Shown here one piece after another: positions 25,416 to 37,880 of a stretch of 64,000 nt of DNA. Source of the stretch: Gymnogyps californianus (lineage: Eukaryota; Chordata; Aves; Accipitriformes; Cathartidae); assembly GCF_018139145.2 (NCBI RefSeq), contig NC_059482.1:7121294-7185293 (forward strand), read 5' to 3'. Made by a program: the position numbers and the translations under genes. How positions within the stretch are numbered: position 1 is the stretch's first letter; the number at the start of each line of letters is the position of its first letter. The notes beneath the pieces were generated by a model. It saw only the letters and a program-made list of their open reading frames with translations, was not told where the DNA came from and did not search any database.

Positions 25416-27639
25416 AATTTGTTTGTTTTTCAAGGGACAAACTGCAGGCTCTCTGAGGATAGAAACACGAACAAGTAGCCCATGCCTTAAATATCTTCAA
25501 ATCTAAATTTAAAAAAAATTACAGGCAAAAAGATAAGAAAATGTTTAGCATGTGAACATATAAACAGAGAGACCTCTTCATAATATGATACAGAAAGAGG
25601 GAGGGGAACTACCGAGGTGGAAAAACATAACAAGGAAAGGAGCGGAGAAAGCCAAGGTTGGAACTCAATGTGCCAGCCGACACAAGGGACAAAATACTGG
25701 AAGTGAACAGAAAGCAGGCTGATGGCATCATCAGTGACAGAGCTGGTACTGCTTCTTGCTTCCTGCTGTGCCAGCTTCAGCCTCTGGCTGACCCCTCCAT
25801 TCAGCTACTTTCCCCCAAAAAACATGTGCTTGGGAAAGGCTATGCTGCAGGTCCCTGGGGAGCCTCTCATGCACAGCTTTGAGTCCATGGAGCATTATAG
25901 AAGAGAAGTCATTATGCTTCACTCAATTAAAACAAGGGGCTGCAAGCATAATTGCCTCTATTTTTTAGAGCTGCAGGGTACCATCCACACAAAACAATGG
26001 TGATTCTCCAGGTAATCGAGTGCCAAAGCTTTTAAGTCAAAACCAGCACTATTTACCCACCCTACAATAATAACAACTAACAACTCTTGAGTAAGATTGT
26101 GACTTCTGCTTGGAAGTTTAAAAAAAAACACCAAACAAACAAAAATAGGGAATTATGCACTGAAAATCCATCAGACTGCACCCATCATTCCATCAGCACT
26201 CTGAGAATTTAACGTCTAACTTCTCTATATTCACTATGTACTCAGCCTATTGCCATTCCCTTAAAGTGCAGTAGCAAATATAAATCACATGTTTTGGACT
26301 TAAAGCATCGAAAGTGGAGAAGCTTCCAATTCTTTATTTCATTTGGAAGTCTTTGACAGAAAGGCAAACCAGTATTCCTGAAAATTTACTTAATAAAAAT
26401 AGTACTGACTCCTATTTCTTTTCAGTAATACTGAAAGTTTAGATACCTAATTTCAGGATGACAGGAAATTTTAAGACTGAATTACAAATCCCTAAAAACA
26501 AGGGCCTATATATTGAACACAGTGGCAAACTCTTAAACAGACTGGTATTATTAGATGTGCTTTAATACATCTACCTTTTAAACTTTGCACAGATACTTCC
26601 AATAAAACCAGCTACAAGCTAGCTCCAGTCATAAAGACAGAAATTTAAGTTAGCACATATTAGCAGCCTGCAGTGGGCAAATGTTCAAACACATTACAGT
26701 TTTAATAGAATTATAATTGTTGAACATGTTCAACCAATTAACCACAAATATTCTGTTTATCTGAGATGCTGCCAAAAATTGTGAGCTGCAGTCAAAATAA
26801 CATGATACTGTAGTCCTTCTGCAAAGAATAGCATTAAATCAAAAGAAAAAAACATATGGAAAAAGCCAAAGCAAATATCTTATCTGATATTTTATAAATC
26901 GTCAAATACCATATTTTAAAAATTGTACTCATACAGATACAAACTGCCACATATATTTATTTGATAAATTCACATTTAAAAAGTTCATGTCACCTACTAA
27001 AAACAAGGGCTTCAGAATAATTTTCTGTGCATGTTTCTTTTTTGTCCAGCCCTCAGACATCAAGATTCCACAAAGCACAAACATAATGCAAATAACTGGG
27101 AAATACCAGTTAAAAGCTGCCGTGCCTTTAGCATTAAGAACAGAATTATTTTGTTGCCTGCTTTTCTGCCTCAGCTGCACAAATACAAAATTATTTTAAA
27201 CAACTAGATGAGCTCCATCTTTTGAGGAAAAAAATATACCACTACAATTTGTCTTCAAGAAAGAATTATTAAAAACCCCTGTTGTACAACTCCTACTTAG
27301 ACAATTTGCAATGCTGCAAAAGCACTTTTTTCAACGGTGCCCCCTAAATAATTAAGCTGTTCCTTTTACCATACTTCCTATATTACAGAAGTCATTTTCC
27401 TACAACAAATCAATAACTCATTCCTTATGTCAGTCATTTTTCTCCATTTAACCGAATGGACTTAAGTCCAACACTGAAAGTTAGATTACCTTTGAATTAT
27501 GTGTGTGATTTAAAATTCAAAGTACTACACTAAGGAGCTTTTTAGAGTGACCACTCTACAGCCTCTTCATATAGACAATCCCTTACAGACCTTCCCGACA
27601 GATTTAAAGCAGAACAGCAACTCTGAAACAGTTAAAAAT
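25416..27639. other. Non-coding DNA
   Basis: No supported gene. Bases 25655-25890 are moderately GC-rich with short open frames on both strands and no recognisable product. 26120-26147 is an A/C-rich simple tract. The remainder is AT-rich. Confidence 0.6.
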
Positions 27640-28060
27640 GTGAACATTAACAGGAAACGGCCGTCATAGACCAGAGTCAACACTTTCCTTTATTTACGGA
27701 ATTAAAAAGCCGAGCAACATGCGACACTTACAATAACATCCCCAACACCCCCCATTCTTTCAGATTAAGTCATAATTGCATCCGATGGTTTAATTTAATC
27801 ATACAGTTCAAGCAGCTTCAAGTGACCTTTTGCAGACACTATCAATTAAAAATTCAGTCCCACTATTAAAATATTTGAAAACTCTGCTTATTTCTTAAAT
27901 AATTGAATCAAAACTAAGAACAAAGAAAATTAAATACTAAAATATCAATTTCTCCACATTTTGATGTGATAATTTCTTTATAATAGAATCTGTTAACATC
28001 AGCATGTAGTTTAGTCACAGGTTAAGGGAAACACTGGTACATTTTACATAAATTTATAGC
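27640..28060. promoter_or_regulatory. Candidate conserved non-coding element
   Basis: Complex sequence without simple repeats. Five or so CpGs fall within about 130 bases (the CGGCCG at 27658-27663, then TACGGA, GCCGAG, TGCGAC and TCCGAT) in a window otherwise poor in CpG. Homeodomain-type cores follow (AATTGC, TTTAATTTAATCAT, ATCAATTAAAAATT). This texture is typical of vertebrate conserved enhancers. Conservation itself cannot be seen in one sequence. Confidence 0.35.
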
Positions 28061-28279
28061 ATAAAATGTGTTCTTATTAGAAATGAATCACTGACAAGAG
28101 AATTACTGATATAGACAAGAAAAAAGATAATATATGGAAAATGCACTAATAAAAATGTTCATACTTGGTGCAAATTGTAATAAATTTGATAATACTAAGG
28201 AAAAAAAAATTCTAGAGGCAATCTTCAAACAGTGCAAGCCTGGGAAGCTTGTATCAATTTAATTAACCATCCTTTCTCA

Positions 28280-28460
28280 AAAGAATAAAACAATTTAATT
28301 TGTCGTTCTATATTAAAGGTATGGATTTGGTCACATTGCTTTGTCATCTGTTAGCTGTCTATTAATCTAAAGCACAAGTTGTTGTGACATCTGTATTCTC
28401 CAGAAGTAATAACCATCATTTCACTACCTCAGCTACATTCCATTTTAAGCTTTTCATAAA
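28280..28460. promoter_or_regulatory. Candidate conserved non-coding element
   Basis: A non-repetitive stretch with balanced composition, several TAAT/ATTA cores (TTTAATTTGTCG, CTATTAATCTAA) and paired TTGT/ACAA words near 28375-28390. It continues the same landscape as the block at 27640. The inference rests on texture only. Confidence 0.25.
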
Positions 28461-28979
28461 AAAACTTCACAGGCTGGTTTCCTACCTCTGATGTTTAACA
28501 CCAGTAACTAATGCAGCCGGACACCCCCTATTGTCATGCACTGCCTAGAGTTGTCAAAGGTGAAAATTTTTGGTTTGAAAAAAGCGATGGCTTTTATTTT
28601 TACTCAGCTTTATTTTATTGTTAGGTTTGAGTTCCCACTCCCTCCCCTGAAATTAGCAATATAGATAAGCACATTGTGCCAAAATCTCTGATTTGGGTAT
28701 ATGTACAGCCAGTCGAATCAGAATTATTTTTCATGTTAGCACACCTTACAATCAATCACTGATTCCTGAGATGATATAACTAAAAACTGCAAAAATATTT
28801 TTTTAAACACAGAAATTCTCATTTTTCAGCCTTAGCATCATCCCACCAGACTCTGAACCTCAGCATTACCTGAAGCAATTAGAAGAAACCAAAGTGGCAA
28901 AGTAGGGTTAGGTAATGCTTTATCTTCAGCATTCTGGAAGCTCAGCAAGGCTTCCATTCAAAGCTGCTCTCTACTCCAT

Positions 28980-29173
28980 TTCGGCTCAGCACCCTGAATC
29001 TGTTCTCGACCAGCTGCTGATGTTCCTTGTATTAAACTGAGAATTTGTGAGAAAAGCAAAACTTCCCGCTGTGTGTTAGCTTTGCATGAGAGCACTCGAT
29101 CCTAAGTCGTGATACTCTTCGGATGCATTTTTGTAAATATTTCTCATTTCAGGTAAACATGGGGGGAGGGGGG
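28980..29173. promoter_or_regulatory. Candidate regulatory block ending in a G-run
   Basis: Contains an E-box-like CAGCTG near 29011 and three retained CpGs at about 29097-29120 (CTCGAT, GTCGTG, TTCGGA). A GTAAACA forkhead-type core lies immediately before a G-rich run at 29161-29173 (six G, A, six G). The G-run alone does not supply four separate tracts, so a complete G-quadruplex is not certain. Confidence 0.25.
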
Positions 29174-29819
29174 AGCGAAATCAATAGATTAAGTACTAAT
29201 TACAATTAGTACAACAATTACTTAAAAGCAAAATGAATACATTGTACAGTTTTGCTAACATCACATTATTTACAGTAATGTTTTACTGAAGGGACCACAT
29301 ACTATTTTCTGATTGTTTATCAGCAAACTGCTTAACTTCTTTGATTTTTTTACATAAGGAAGTAGAAAGAAAAACAGCATGACAAGTTAGAATGAATCAG
29401 TTAATTTTGTTATAAATTTATTTTTGATGGGGAAATCTTTGTTATAAAACTCATGCACTTGTACTGCTATCTTGATCAACTTATGAAAAACTAAGATTAA
29501 ACAAAATTTTAACCATTATTGGCTGAATTATAAACAAGTTATAGGGTCCATTCTTTATACAGCAAGGCTGTAATTCTTCTGCATGTAGAGTTTTCATGAG
29601 ATCAAAATATTATTTAGCTTTAAAACAAAAGGTCTGTTATTTTAGTTAAGTCTAACAATACTAGAAAGTAAAATTCCTCATCTGGGGCTGTAATATTTGC
29701 TGAAAAAAACCTACTTCAAAACATTAATCAAATTTTTCGCCTACTGGGCAGCCATATGGTAAAGCAGCATGTGAATCTCACAAACTTGCTGATCTTCTGT
29801 AACTGGGTGCTATTAATTA

Positions 29820-30110
29820 CGCTTGCTGCATCCATCTCTTAGATTTTCGCTTTGTGAAAAAAGTATTTATTGCAACAGCTTTTACAAAACAAGGGAATGA
29901 AAATCACAATTGATTAATGAGCTGAATGGAAATATTTCCGTTAGCAGGTTTTTCAAATGAATAAGGATTAATACCATGGGTAAAAATGAACCCTAGTTGT
30001 GTTTCCCCCTCACTTTTTGTTTGGCGGGGGAGGGGGGCTGCCTTAGCAGGAAGAGGGTCTCATATGCATTATTCACTGCATCGGCTTTAGGTAATAAACA
30101 ATAAGGTTTA
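29820..30110. promoter_or_regulatory. Candidate conserved non-coding element
   Basis: Includes CACAATTGATTAATGAGC (homeodomain cores), a TATGCATTATTC word resembling a POU site near 30063, and a G-rich run at 30025-30037. The block lacks simple repeats over about 150 bases on each side of the G-run. A function is inferred from motif density only. Confidence 0.25.
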
Positions 30111-30208
30111 AACTAAATCGTTAAATACTATAAAGGCTGAGGACTTCATGTGTTTTACTGCTAAATTCCTTACTATGAAATTGAATTGTTACACAACTGC
30201 AAATCATA

Positions 30209-30242
30209 TTTGGTTTGGGGTTTGGGGTTGTTTTTATTTTTC
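30209..30242 (+). repeat. T/G-rich tract (bird-like TTTGGGG texture)
   Basis: Alternating T and G runs of the TTTGGTTTGGGG type. They are the complement of the A/C tracts found elsewhere in the window. Confidence 0.85.
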
Positions 30243-31699
30243 ACATATAACTAAGAGTTTTCCTGAAATCCAGAGAAGCAAACAATTCAGAATGATAGTC
30301 TCCATTTTGACTTTAATTCCTCAGGCCACAGCACTGAGGCTGTTTTGGGATCTCAGCCATAAATCTAGTTAATCATAAATTATGGCTAGAATATAATCCT
30401 TGACTCTACAGCCTCGTGTGCCAGGGAAACGGACTCTCAGGAATCACTGAAAGAAGATTGTAGGGGTTGGCCAGAAAAGCTAGGAAATAAGTTAAAACTG
30501 TGTTACTTAACCTACAAAAATCCCAGCCCGGGGAAAGGCGATGTGATACAATTGGTCACTGTACACGTCCAGAGTAGCAGAAGTCATGGCACACCTGTGA
30601 AGATTTGCCATATCATATCTTCAAGTTAGAAAGGATGATTTTTCTTGCTCTAATCTTCACATTAGTCTGCTCTACAAAACTAGCTTATTTCAACATTTGG
30701 CAGAGTGCGTGAACTTCATCCTAGGCAACAAGGGCAATAGTTAGAAGAAAAAGGTGAGGATTAGTTCGTGAGAGGGACCAACGATGCTATCAAAAGCATA
30801 AAAACCAGACTCACTCCTTGTTTTCACCCAGTGTAAAAGAATGAGACAGACTGATAAAACAAAGCAGCTCTAACCCAAAATATTCTGCATATGTGATTCA
30901 TCTCCTCAGACTCAAGAAAAAGAACAAGTGTGAAGTGAAATACCAAATCAAATAATTTTAAGAAATAATTATTATTCTGAGTAGTTTCCCCTCAAATAAC
31001 CATACTGGCAGCTTACTGCAGGTGGAAGAAAGGGAAACCAGTCTCTTGCATATAGATCTAGGACCTGCTAGAGTTATGATTTATTAAAAAGGATCCACTC
31101 AAATACAGCAACTTCATGTGGAAGGAGACAAAGAAACCTTTGCAATAAGATAAATTGCCGAATGATTTAAAATATTACATATTTCACAGACTCTCAAAAC
31201 ACAATACTCAGATATGCAAGGGAGTCACTTCTGTCCTGCCAAGTCACCTTCCTGAACTCTGGTGTAAATCCCCTTGCCTCCCTAAAGTCTTTACGCTTCT
31301 TAGCTTACCGAAATTTAAGCAGGTAATAATCAAAATGGTAAAATATTTAATTACCAGCTACTTCAAATTACATGGCCACCCACTGGATGACATTTCATTC
31401 ATCCTAATGTATATATCTGTATGTATAAAGAAAGAACAGGAGGGAAAAAAAATCAAGTCAGTTCGAGTGCTAAACCAGCAAGAGAAATTTTGCATTAAGA
31501 ACAAAATTTAAATAGAAGGAAACTATATTTTTAAAAAAACAAACATATGCTACTCTGAGCATGATTCTTATTATAGAATAGAAACTACAGAAATTATGGC
31601 AGTTTCTAAGTCTTATTACTCCTTTTTTTTTTCCTTGTGTCATCCTGACTCTAACACAAATTACTATCTTTATAAGCAATGAACAATAAGACAATTCTT
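30243..31699. other. Non-coding DNA
   Basis: No supported gene. The plus-strand open frame at 31155-31511 (118 codons) has no recognisable domain and crosses AT-rich sequence. Near 31258 a CTCTGGTGTAAATCC word may be a scrap of the old repeat seen at 20653. A T10 run lies at 31623-31632. Confidence 0.6.
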
Positions 31700-32160
31700 G
31701 TGATTAAAAAGCTTGCAAGCTCTACACCTTTAGAATGAAAAAGCATTTTAAAAATTAGTATGAAACCTTTTAAACAAGTTTTAATTAGTGACCCAAAATG
31801 TACGCCATAACTTTTCGTCACCTCTTGGGCGATCTCTAAACCTCTCCCGCATACATTGACTGTCTGCTTAAAAGTTTAAAGAGCTAACAAAATGTTTTAA
31901 CGAGATACAAATCTCAGAGATCATTAATCAATATGTTCAATGTTATTTGTGATAATTCATCATGACATGATATTAATGGGTTACTGTACCCTTCAGAGGT
32001 GAGATTAATGCAAATGAGCAGCCACAATTAACTTTACTGCTCCCAACTCACAGGAATGGACAGATGATTATAAATGACAACTATATGTCAATTACAATAT
32101 CCAATAAAGTGAAGCTTAGAGGGCAATCTATCTACTTTTTATAGTTCTTGCTTGACATAG
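31700..32160. promoter_or_regulatory. Candidate conserved element with perfect octamer
   Basis: About 460 bases of non-repetitive sequence with clustered CpGs at 31800-31850 (TACGCC, TTCGTC, GGCGAT, CCCGCA). There is a perfect octamer ATGCAAAT at 32008-32015 set in TAATGCAAATGAG, the binding site of POU-domain factors such as Oct1/Oct3/4. Many ATTA/TAAT cores surround it (ATCATTAATCAA, GATATTAATGG, CAATTAAC). It is the strongest enhancer-like block in the window by eye. No conservation data support it yet. Confidence 0.4.
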
Positions 32161-32820
32161 CTGAATTTAGCTCAACCCACTGTTGTCACAGGGTAACCAC
32201 TGCTTTGAAGGAGGGGTCAAATTTTTAATTTTCTATTTCTTCAGAAGGAATTCAAATTGTGCATCTAAATGCATTGGCTGAAGAAGGAAAGCTGCAGGAA
32301 ACCAAGAACAGATGTTGCTTTCTTCATCAGCTGAAGAAAATTGTACCTGTTCTTAAATTGCAGCAGCAAGGCCACAAAGAAAATAATCTGTCCTGCTGTG
32401 TAATATATTTATTCAATTAAAAAAAGACCCAACATATTAATACAGCAATCGGAAGGAATTTACATTTGGTAAACTGCTTTGTCACACATAGGATGCTAAG
32501 TCCACTCAGGTTCAAGATGCTGAGTGAGGTGTAGACTGGTATGTGCATTTTTGTATACAAACAGATATTGTATGATCGCCTCTTGAGCACCAACGCTTCT
32601 GTAGTGAAGAGATAAGACTTCACAGAAAAAAAGCAAAATTTCTAGTGACATCAAAGGAGCCAGAAACAAAGACTTTAAAAGTTCATAAACCAAACAGCTG
32701 GCCAGATTGAGGAAATTCTGAAAACATGACAGGTACAAAATCATAAGATACCTCTGTAAATGATATATTTACAAAAAATGGGGAAATCAGCTCTGATAAC
32801 AATGCCCAGATTCTAGGCTT

Positions 32821-32835
32821 ACTGCCCTCTACCAG
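32821..32835 (-). promoter_or_regulatory. CTCF-like motif
   Basis: The minus strand reads CTGGTAGAGGGCAGT, matching 13 of 15 positions of the usual CTCF core CCASYAGRKGGCRSY. The mismatches are at positions 2 and 3, and the AGAGGGCA heart is intact. It is directly followed on the plus strand by a 13-A run. An isolated motif in 64 kb can occur by chance. Confidence 0.3.
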
Positions 32836-34601
32836 AAAAAAAAAAAAAGCTTCAGTGATGATAACAAGAGAAACACTGGTCAAAGCATTGTAGGAAGCCA
32901 TAGAGAGAAACACCATAAAATAGGTATTTCCTGTAATTTTCAAAACCTTTCTTTGTAGCATCTTTCCTATGTCTTACGGCCAATTAGCCACCACAATGCA
33001 CTTGGACAACTCCTCTGCATAGGGGCCAGAGATGTGCCCTACTGTTAAGGATGGCCCTCAGCGCAATAACAAATACTACCGCTACATTTTACGTTTACTC
33101 ATTAAACTTACTCAATGGGCCACCTGCAGTTATGACTTTAGCCCTTCAACACATCTGTAAACTTCAGCACATACTCAGTTGCTATAAATCAGATACATAT
33201 GATTTCCAGAATACGTTAAACCTGCAAGGTGTTTTCAGATAAATCAAGAATCCTTGAGAAAATAGTGGAACAACTTATCCCAGTTGTGCAAGGACCCCAC
33301 TGGGCACCCAATTTTCTTTGAGAAAAATAACTTAAAGGAAGCCTCTTGCTTTCTATTTCACTTCCTCCACATAAATAATTTGAAATTTATTTTAGCTATA
33401 GGTAAAAGAAAAATATTGAAAAGTTTTTTGTGATTTATTTTTTGAATTATCTTCTCTTTCCTTATATATCCATCTGAAAAAAGTGCTAGCTTTTGTGGCT
33501 TCTGCTTTGCTTTAATTCTACAATGCAAGTTGCACACAGGCATTGCAGCCTATAGATACCTACTGAAATCAAGGGAGAAGATAGTGGAGGGGCAGGGTAT
33601 GGAAGTACCTCACAACGTGCATTGGCAGCTCCGCTTGGAAAGCGTTCAGTAAAAGTCGGTGGGAGTTTTGGCTAAGTAATCTTTTAGGCACCATTCAGCC
33701 AGTTATATTAGTGTATCGCTAAATTTTCATCATGCAAGTAGTAAGAACATGTAAGTATGTTCATACCTCAATACTTTGCTGAAGGACAGCAGGGGAGTTC
33801 CTGATCTTCTTTAAAGCTATGTTTTCCAAAGCATCTCTCTCATCCACCTCATTTTGTTTAATCTAATCATCGAGAAAAATGGTTTTCAACCAAATAAAAC
33901 TGCTGACACCATTATCATCATTTTCAACGTGGGGAAATAGGAGAAATTCTTTACTGCTTCCAATATGGATGATAATACACATTTTTGTGACAATATTTTG
34001 TCGAAGTCTTGACACATTCTGAAAAAATGTGCTTTTGAGAAGAAACAGTTTCCATGCTGACCTCTAAAAAACTGAAGTCTGTAACTACCCCTTAAAATAA
34101 CTTTATGATAATTAGCCTCAGAGCTAATATTTTAACTAAAAGCAGTATGCCCTATACATCCTCAGCAATCATAAATTCATCAGCAGAAATAAAGTTTATT
34201 CCATAAAAATAACACACTACTTTGAGCACAGACAAATACCAGATAAATTCATAATTTAAACTATGTTCATAAAAGACAAGGATTTCATTTTGGATTTTTT
34301 GGTTTTAACTAATTAATCAACAAATTTGAGTTGGCTAAATAAAACCTCTTCCAACGCCTCCTATTTAATTGCAGTTTGGCACCAACAAATATATATCAAA
34401 ATTATAGTATCTCCCTTGACAGGAAGCTCCTTGCTTCCACACACAGTTATGGCTCTCTGCAGAGTAACCAAGAACTGCTGACAACCTTGAACACTGCTAC
34501 AACAATATTACTATACTTGGCAGAGAAGTACCCTTGCGGCAAGAGAAAAGCTGTAATTTTAACTGTCACTTCACATTACACTAGATATTATTTCACTGTA
34601 T

Positions 34602-34615
34602 ACACACACACACAC
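34602..34615 (+). repeat. (AC)7 microsatellite
   Basis: Seven uninterrupted AC units preceded by T and followed by TCACA. Confidence 0.9.
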
Positions 34616-37600
34616 TCACAAACTCTTAATAGACTACAGTTTTCTCACTGCCCAGCTCTTGTATTATAAATGACAATATAATACTGTTGACCTACCGGTA
34701 GGATCGCTAATAAAGCTAACATTTAACATCACTGAAAATTTTCTTTTAAAATACAACCATCATAAATTTTCTTGTCCTAGTCATCTCAAATTGCTTAAGT
34801 AGCTTAAAGTTATTTAATCTATTTTATTATTATTTTCAAAAGAAAGAAAATATTTGAAAACAAAGAGAGATTATAATTCAGTTGAATTTTGAGAATATGC
34901 TCTTAAATGTTTGAATAATTGCTAGTGTCTTAAACATTAATACCTTCATCCACAAGCTGCTTTGGTAAGAAAGTGATTAGTATACTCAAAAAAAAACAAA
35001 AACAAAACAACAAAACCCTTTTTCTAGATTTCCAACAATAACATAGGTACAAAGGTAACAATATGGGATAAATAATTGGGAGTCAGAAGTATAACTATCT
35101 TACAGACTTCCTCTCTTGGCCCCTTTTCTGTACCTAGGAAAATGAGTATGGGAGCTTTTAATAGACAAAAAAAATTAATTTGGAGCACAGGAGTATACAG
35201 GACAGAGCCTCTACTTTAAAATGTTAAGGAGTACAAACCATTCTGCTTTGAAGATGCTTTGTGACCTTATAAAAAGGATATTTGGTTCTTTTAAATCAGA
35301 TCCAATTCTAGAACTCTAAAATAGGAGTTTACACCAAACTTTACCGCTTTATTTTTTATGTGCTGCATATGTTCAATACATAGACTGTCTACTGATTTTT
35401 ATAAAAATTGCAGGTACATATTCAGAATTTGCACAGTAGCACTGTGCATTAACAAAAAAATCTCAGTGAAATATGGCCACGATGAGTCGCTATAGATAAA
35501 CTTAACTTTCTAGAAATCAAGTTATATGTTTTGGAATGCTCTTACATCAATTCACTATACTACAAGCAACTCCTATGGTTTTGTTAAATGTAAAACAATA
35601 TTTAATTAAGCAAACTGGGTTTAAATAGACCCAAACGGCACCTGGAAACAGTCATTTAAAAAAAGCATCGTTCTGATTTTACTGTTGTTCAGGCATATTT
35701 TGCTTCTACCCTTGTGTTACTGATAGAGTGTTTCAAATGCATTTAGAAAGACACCATCTCACTTGCGTTGTTTAGATAAGGAAGCATCACTGAACCTCTT
35801 TGCCCTTCTCCAATAAAATGTATCAAAAATTTCAGTACTGTCTGCTGACCGCACCACATTTAACAAGATTCGCAAATGAACCCAGAGTAAGTTTCCCACT
35901 GTGACACATTAATAATAAGTTCCTTATCCCATCTATCCCAAGCCATGAATATGTAATGTTATAAAATGAGTCCTTTTCACACAACAGAACCTCAGACGTG
36001 AATAAATAAAAACTATCCATCACAAGCCTGTGAAAAATTAATGAGAGTTCTGAGACATAAGAAAAAATTGGTTACTGAGATGATAAGGTCCAGTATGTAA
36101 AAAACTATGTTCCCCACTAGCTGTAAATTTTATTTTAAAACTTTACAAAAAGAGTTAAAAAAAAAAATCTTTCTATAGCACATTTACCATAAGAAACAGA
36201 AAAGAGGAAAATGCTTTAATGGTGAGACATATTTCTAAGTAATCCAGACAGCATTCAGAATCAGCAAGTGGATCAAATACTGCCGTAACAGGGAGTTACA
36301 TTTCCAGTTACAGCAAAGTTGTAACCTTAGATACTTAGAAACAGAGTTCCTGTTCCATTTCTTTGCCCTTTGGAATGGAAATTCGTGATGAAATAAGGCA
36401 GTATATCTCCCTAAACTTCATTTACTTGGATAAAAGAAGAATGCATAGAAATAAATTATTTTCATTCATGTGAGTGTCTCTTTACTCTACCAGTGAAGGC
36501 TTTAATCTCTCGATATGCAGTAATGTGTTTTGCAATATGAAGAGAAATAAGAAAAAAAAAACATTTTCAAAAGAGTCAAGCTGCCACTATGTTTATTAAT
36601 ACATTTTCCTAATCTTGCCCCAAAGATCATGTTGATGTCTGAGGAGTACAAGTGCTGTGCCAGGCCTACTCAAACGACAACACCAAGAAATGCTGGAACT
36701 TTGTCTTCAGACAGGGAAATGAGCAGATAAAGAACAAGAGGTACTGCCTAAAGTCCTTGAAAGACTTTCCTCAAGACAGACAGCACTTCTTAAACTATTC
36801 TACCAATGGACTTCAGAAAAGATTGTGTGATCTACAGTCAATTTTGTGAGTGTTAGCCGTTTTAATGCCTAGCAGCTAAAATGAAAATGATGCCTTGTGA
36901 TACCAAACTAGGTCGCTTATTTTTCTCCAAAATCTGTCTCTGCTCACTCAGCTCTCTCCCATTAACTAAGTTTCTCTCTTATATTCCACCCTCATTCCCA
37001 CACCTAGAATCTGAGTTTCTCCAGGTTTGGCCTCCCAAACAATTAACTGTTTCTCCTTCGTTTCTTAATTCTGACACATAAAAAAGTGTTTAACTCCTCT
37101 TTGTTTACTTCAGTGACCGTGTTCTGTTAACATATCCCACGCTACGCTGGGCGTATTTGAACATGCTGGACAAATGTAAGGTTTCTCCTTTCCCATTTGG
37201 TGCTTGTGTATGAAGCGATGAGATCGGCAAGCGCGTTACTGACCCTTTCCTTAGTTAACAGGACAGGAAACCATAATGAAAAAAGACAGTAGCAGAGCCC
37301 CCCTCCCTCCCCAGTGTACAGATTAGATTTCTCTATCAAGGAGTGGCTTCATCACATAAAAACCTGATCGAGCAGGATGTTTTATTCTTGGTTTCTTGAA
37401 AGTGGTTATGTCTGAAAGGATGGCCTCCAGAGTGCTGTCAGAGGTGCCTATCTACAAAATAAATTACCTTTTGAAGTCTGCACTGAGAGTGATTGAGTGA
37501 CTGTGAAGAATTATTTATTAGTATTAAAATGCCAGTGGATACAGTTAAGGAACTATTTTTTCTACAAAACTATCATGGTCTCAAAGAAGAAAGGGAAATA

Positions 37601-37828
37601 TGGCACAATCCCCTTAGACTGACGATTTTGTTTGAGGGAGGAGCGGGTCCCCTCTACAAGGCTCTACAAGAGCTCAGTCCCTGTTCAAAATTCATATCTT
37701 CCAGACAGATGGCCTGACTTTCTTTTGGTGTGCTCTTGGTCACCTTTGTCATGACCATTTGTCTTTCCTCCATTTAACGTTACAAATGCAGTAACTCTCA
37801 CACGGCGAGAGGGGGACAGAAATAATTT

Positions 37829-37880
37829 TAAAAAACCAACCGAACAACAACAACAAAACCAAACAACAAAACAAAAACCC
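37829..37880 (+). repeat. A/C-rich low-complexity tract
   Basis: An (AAC)n-like tract: A runs interrupted by single or double C, including ACAACAACAACAAAACC. It has the same texture as the tracts at 5140 and 34988. Confidence 0.9.

Noticed and set aside
29161..29173. G-quadruplex
   Set aside because: Only two G tracts of six are present. Four separate tracts would require splitting each run without loops, so the case is weak.
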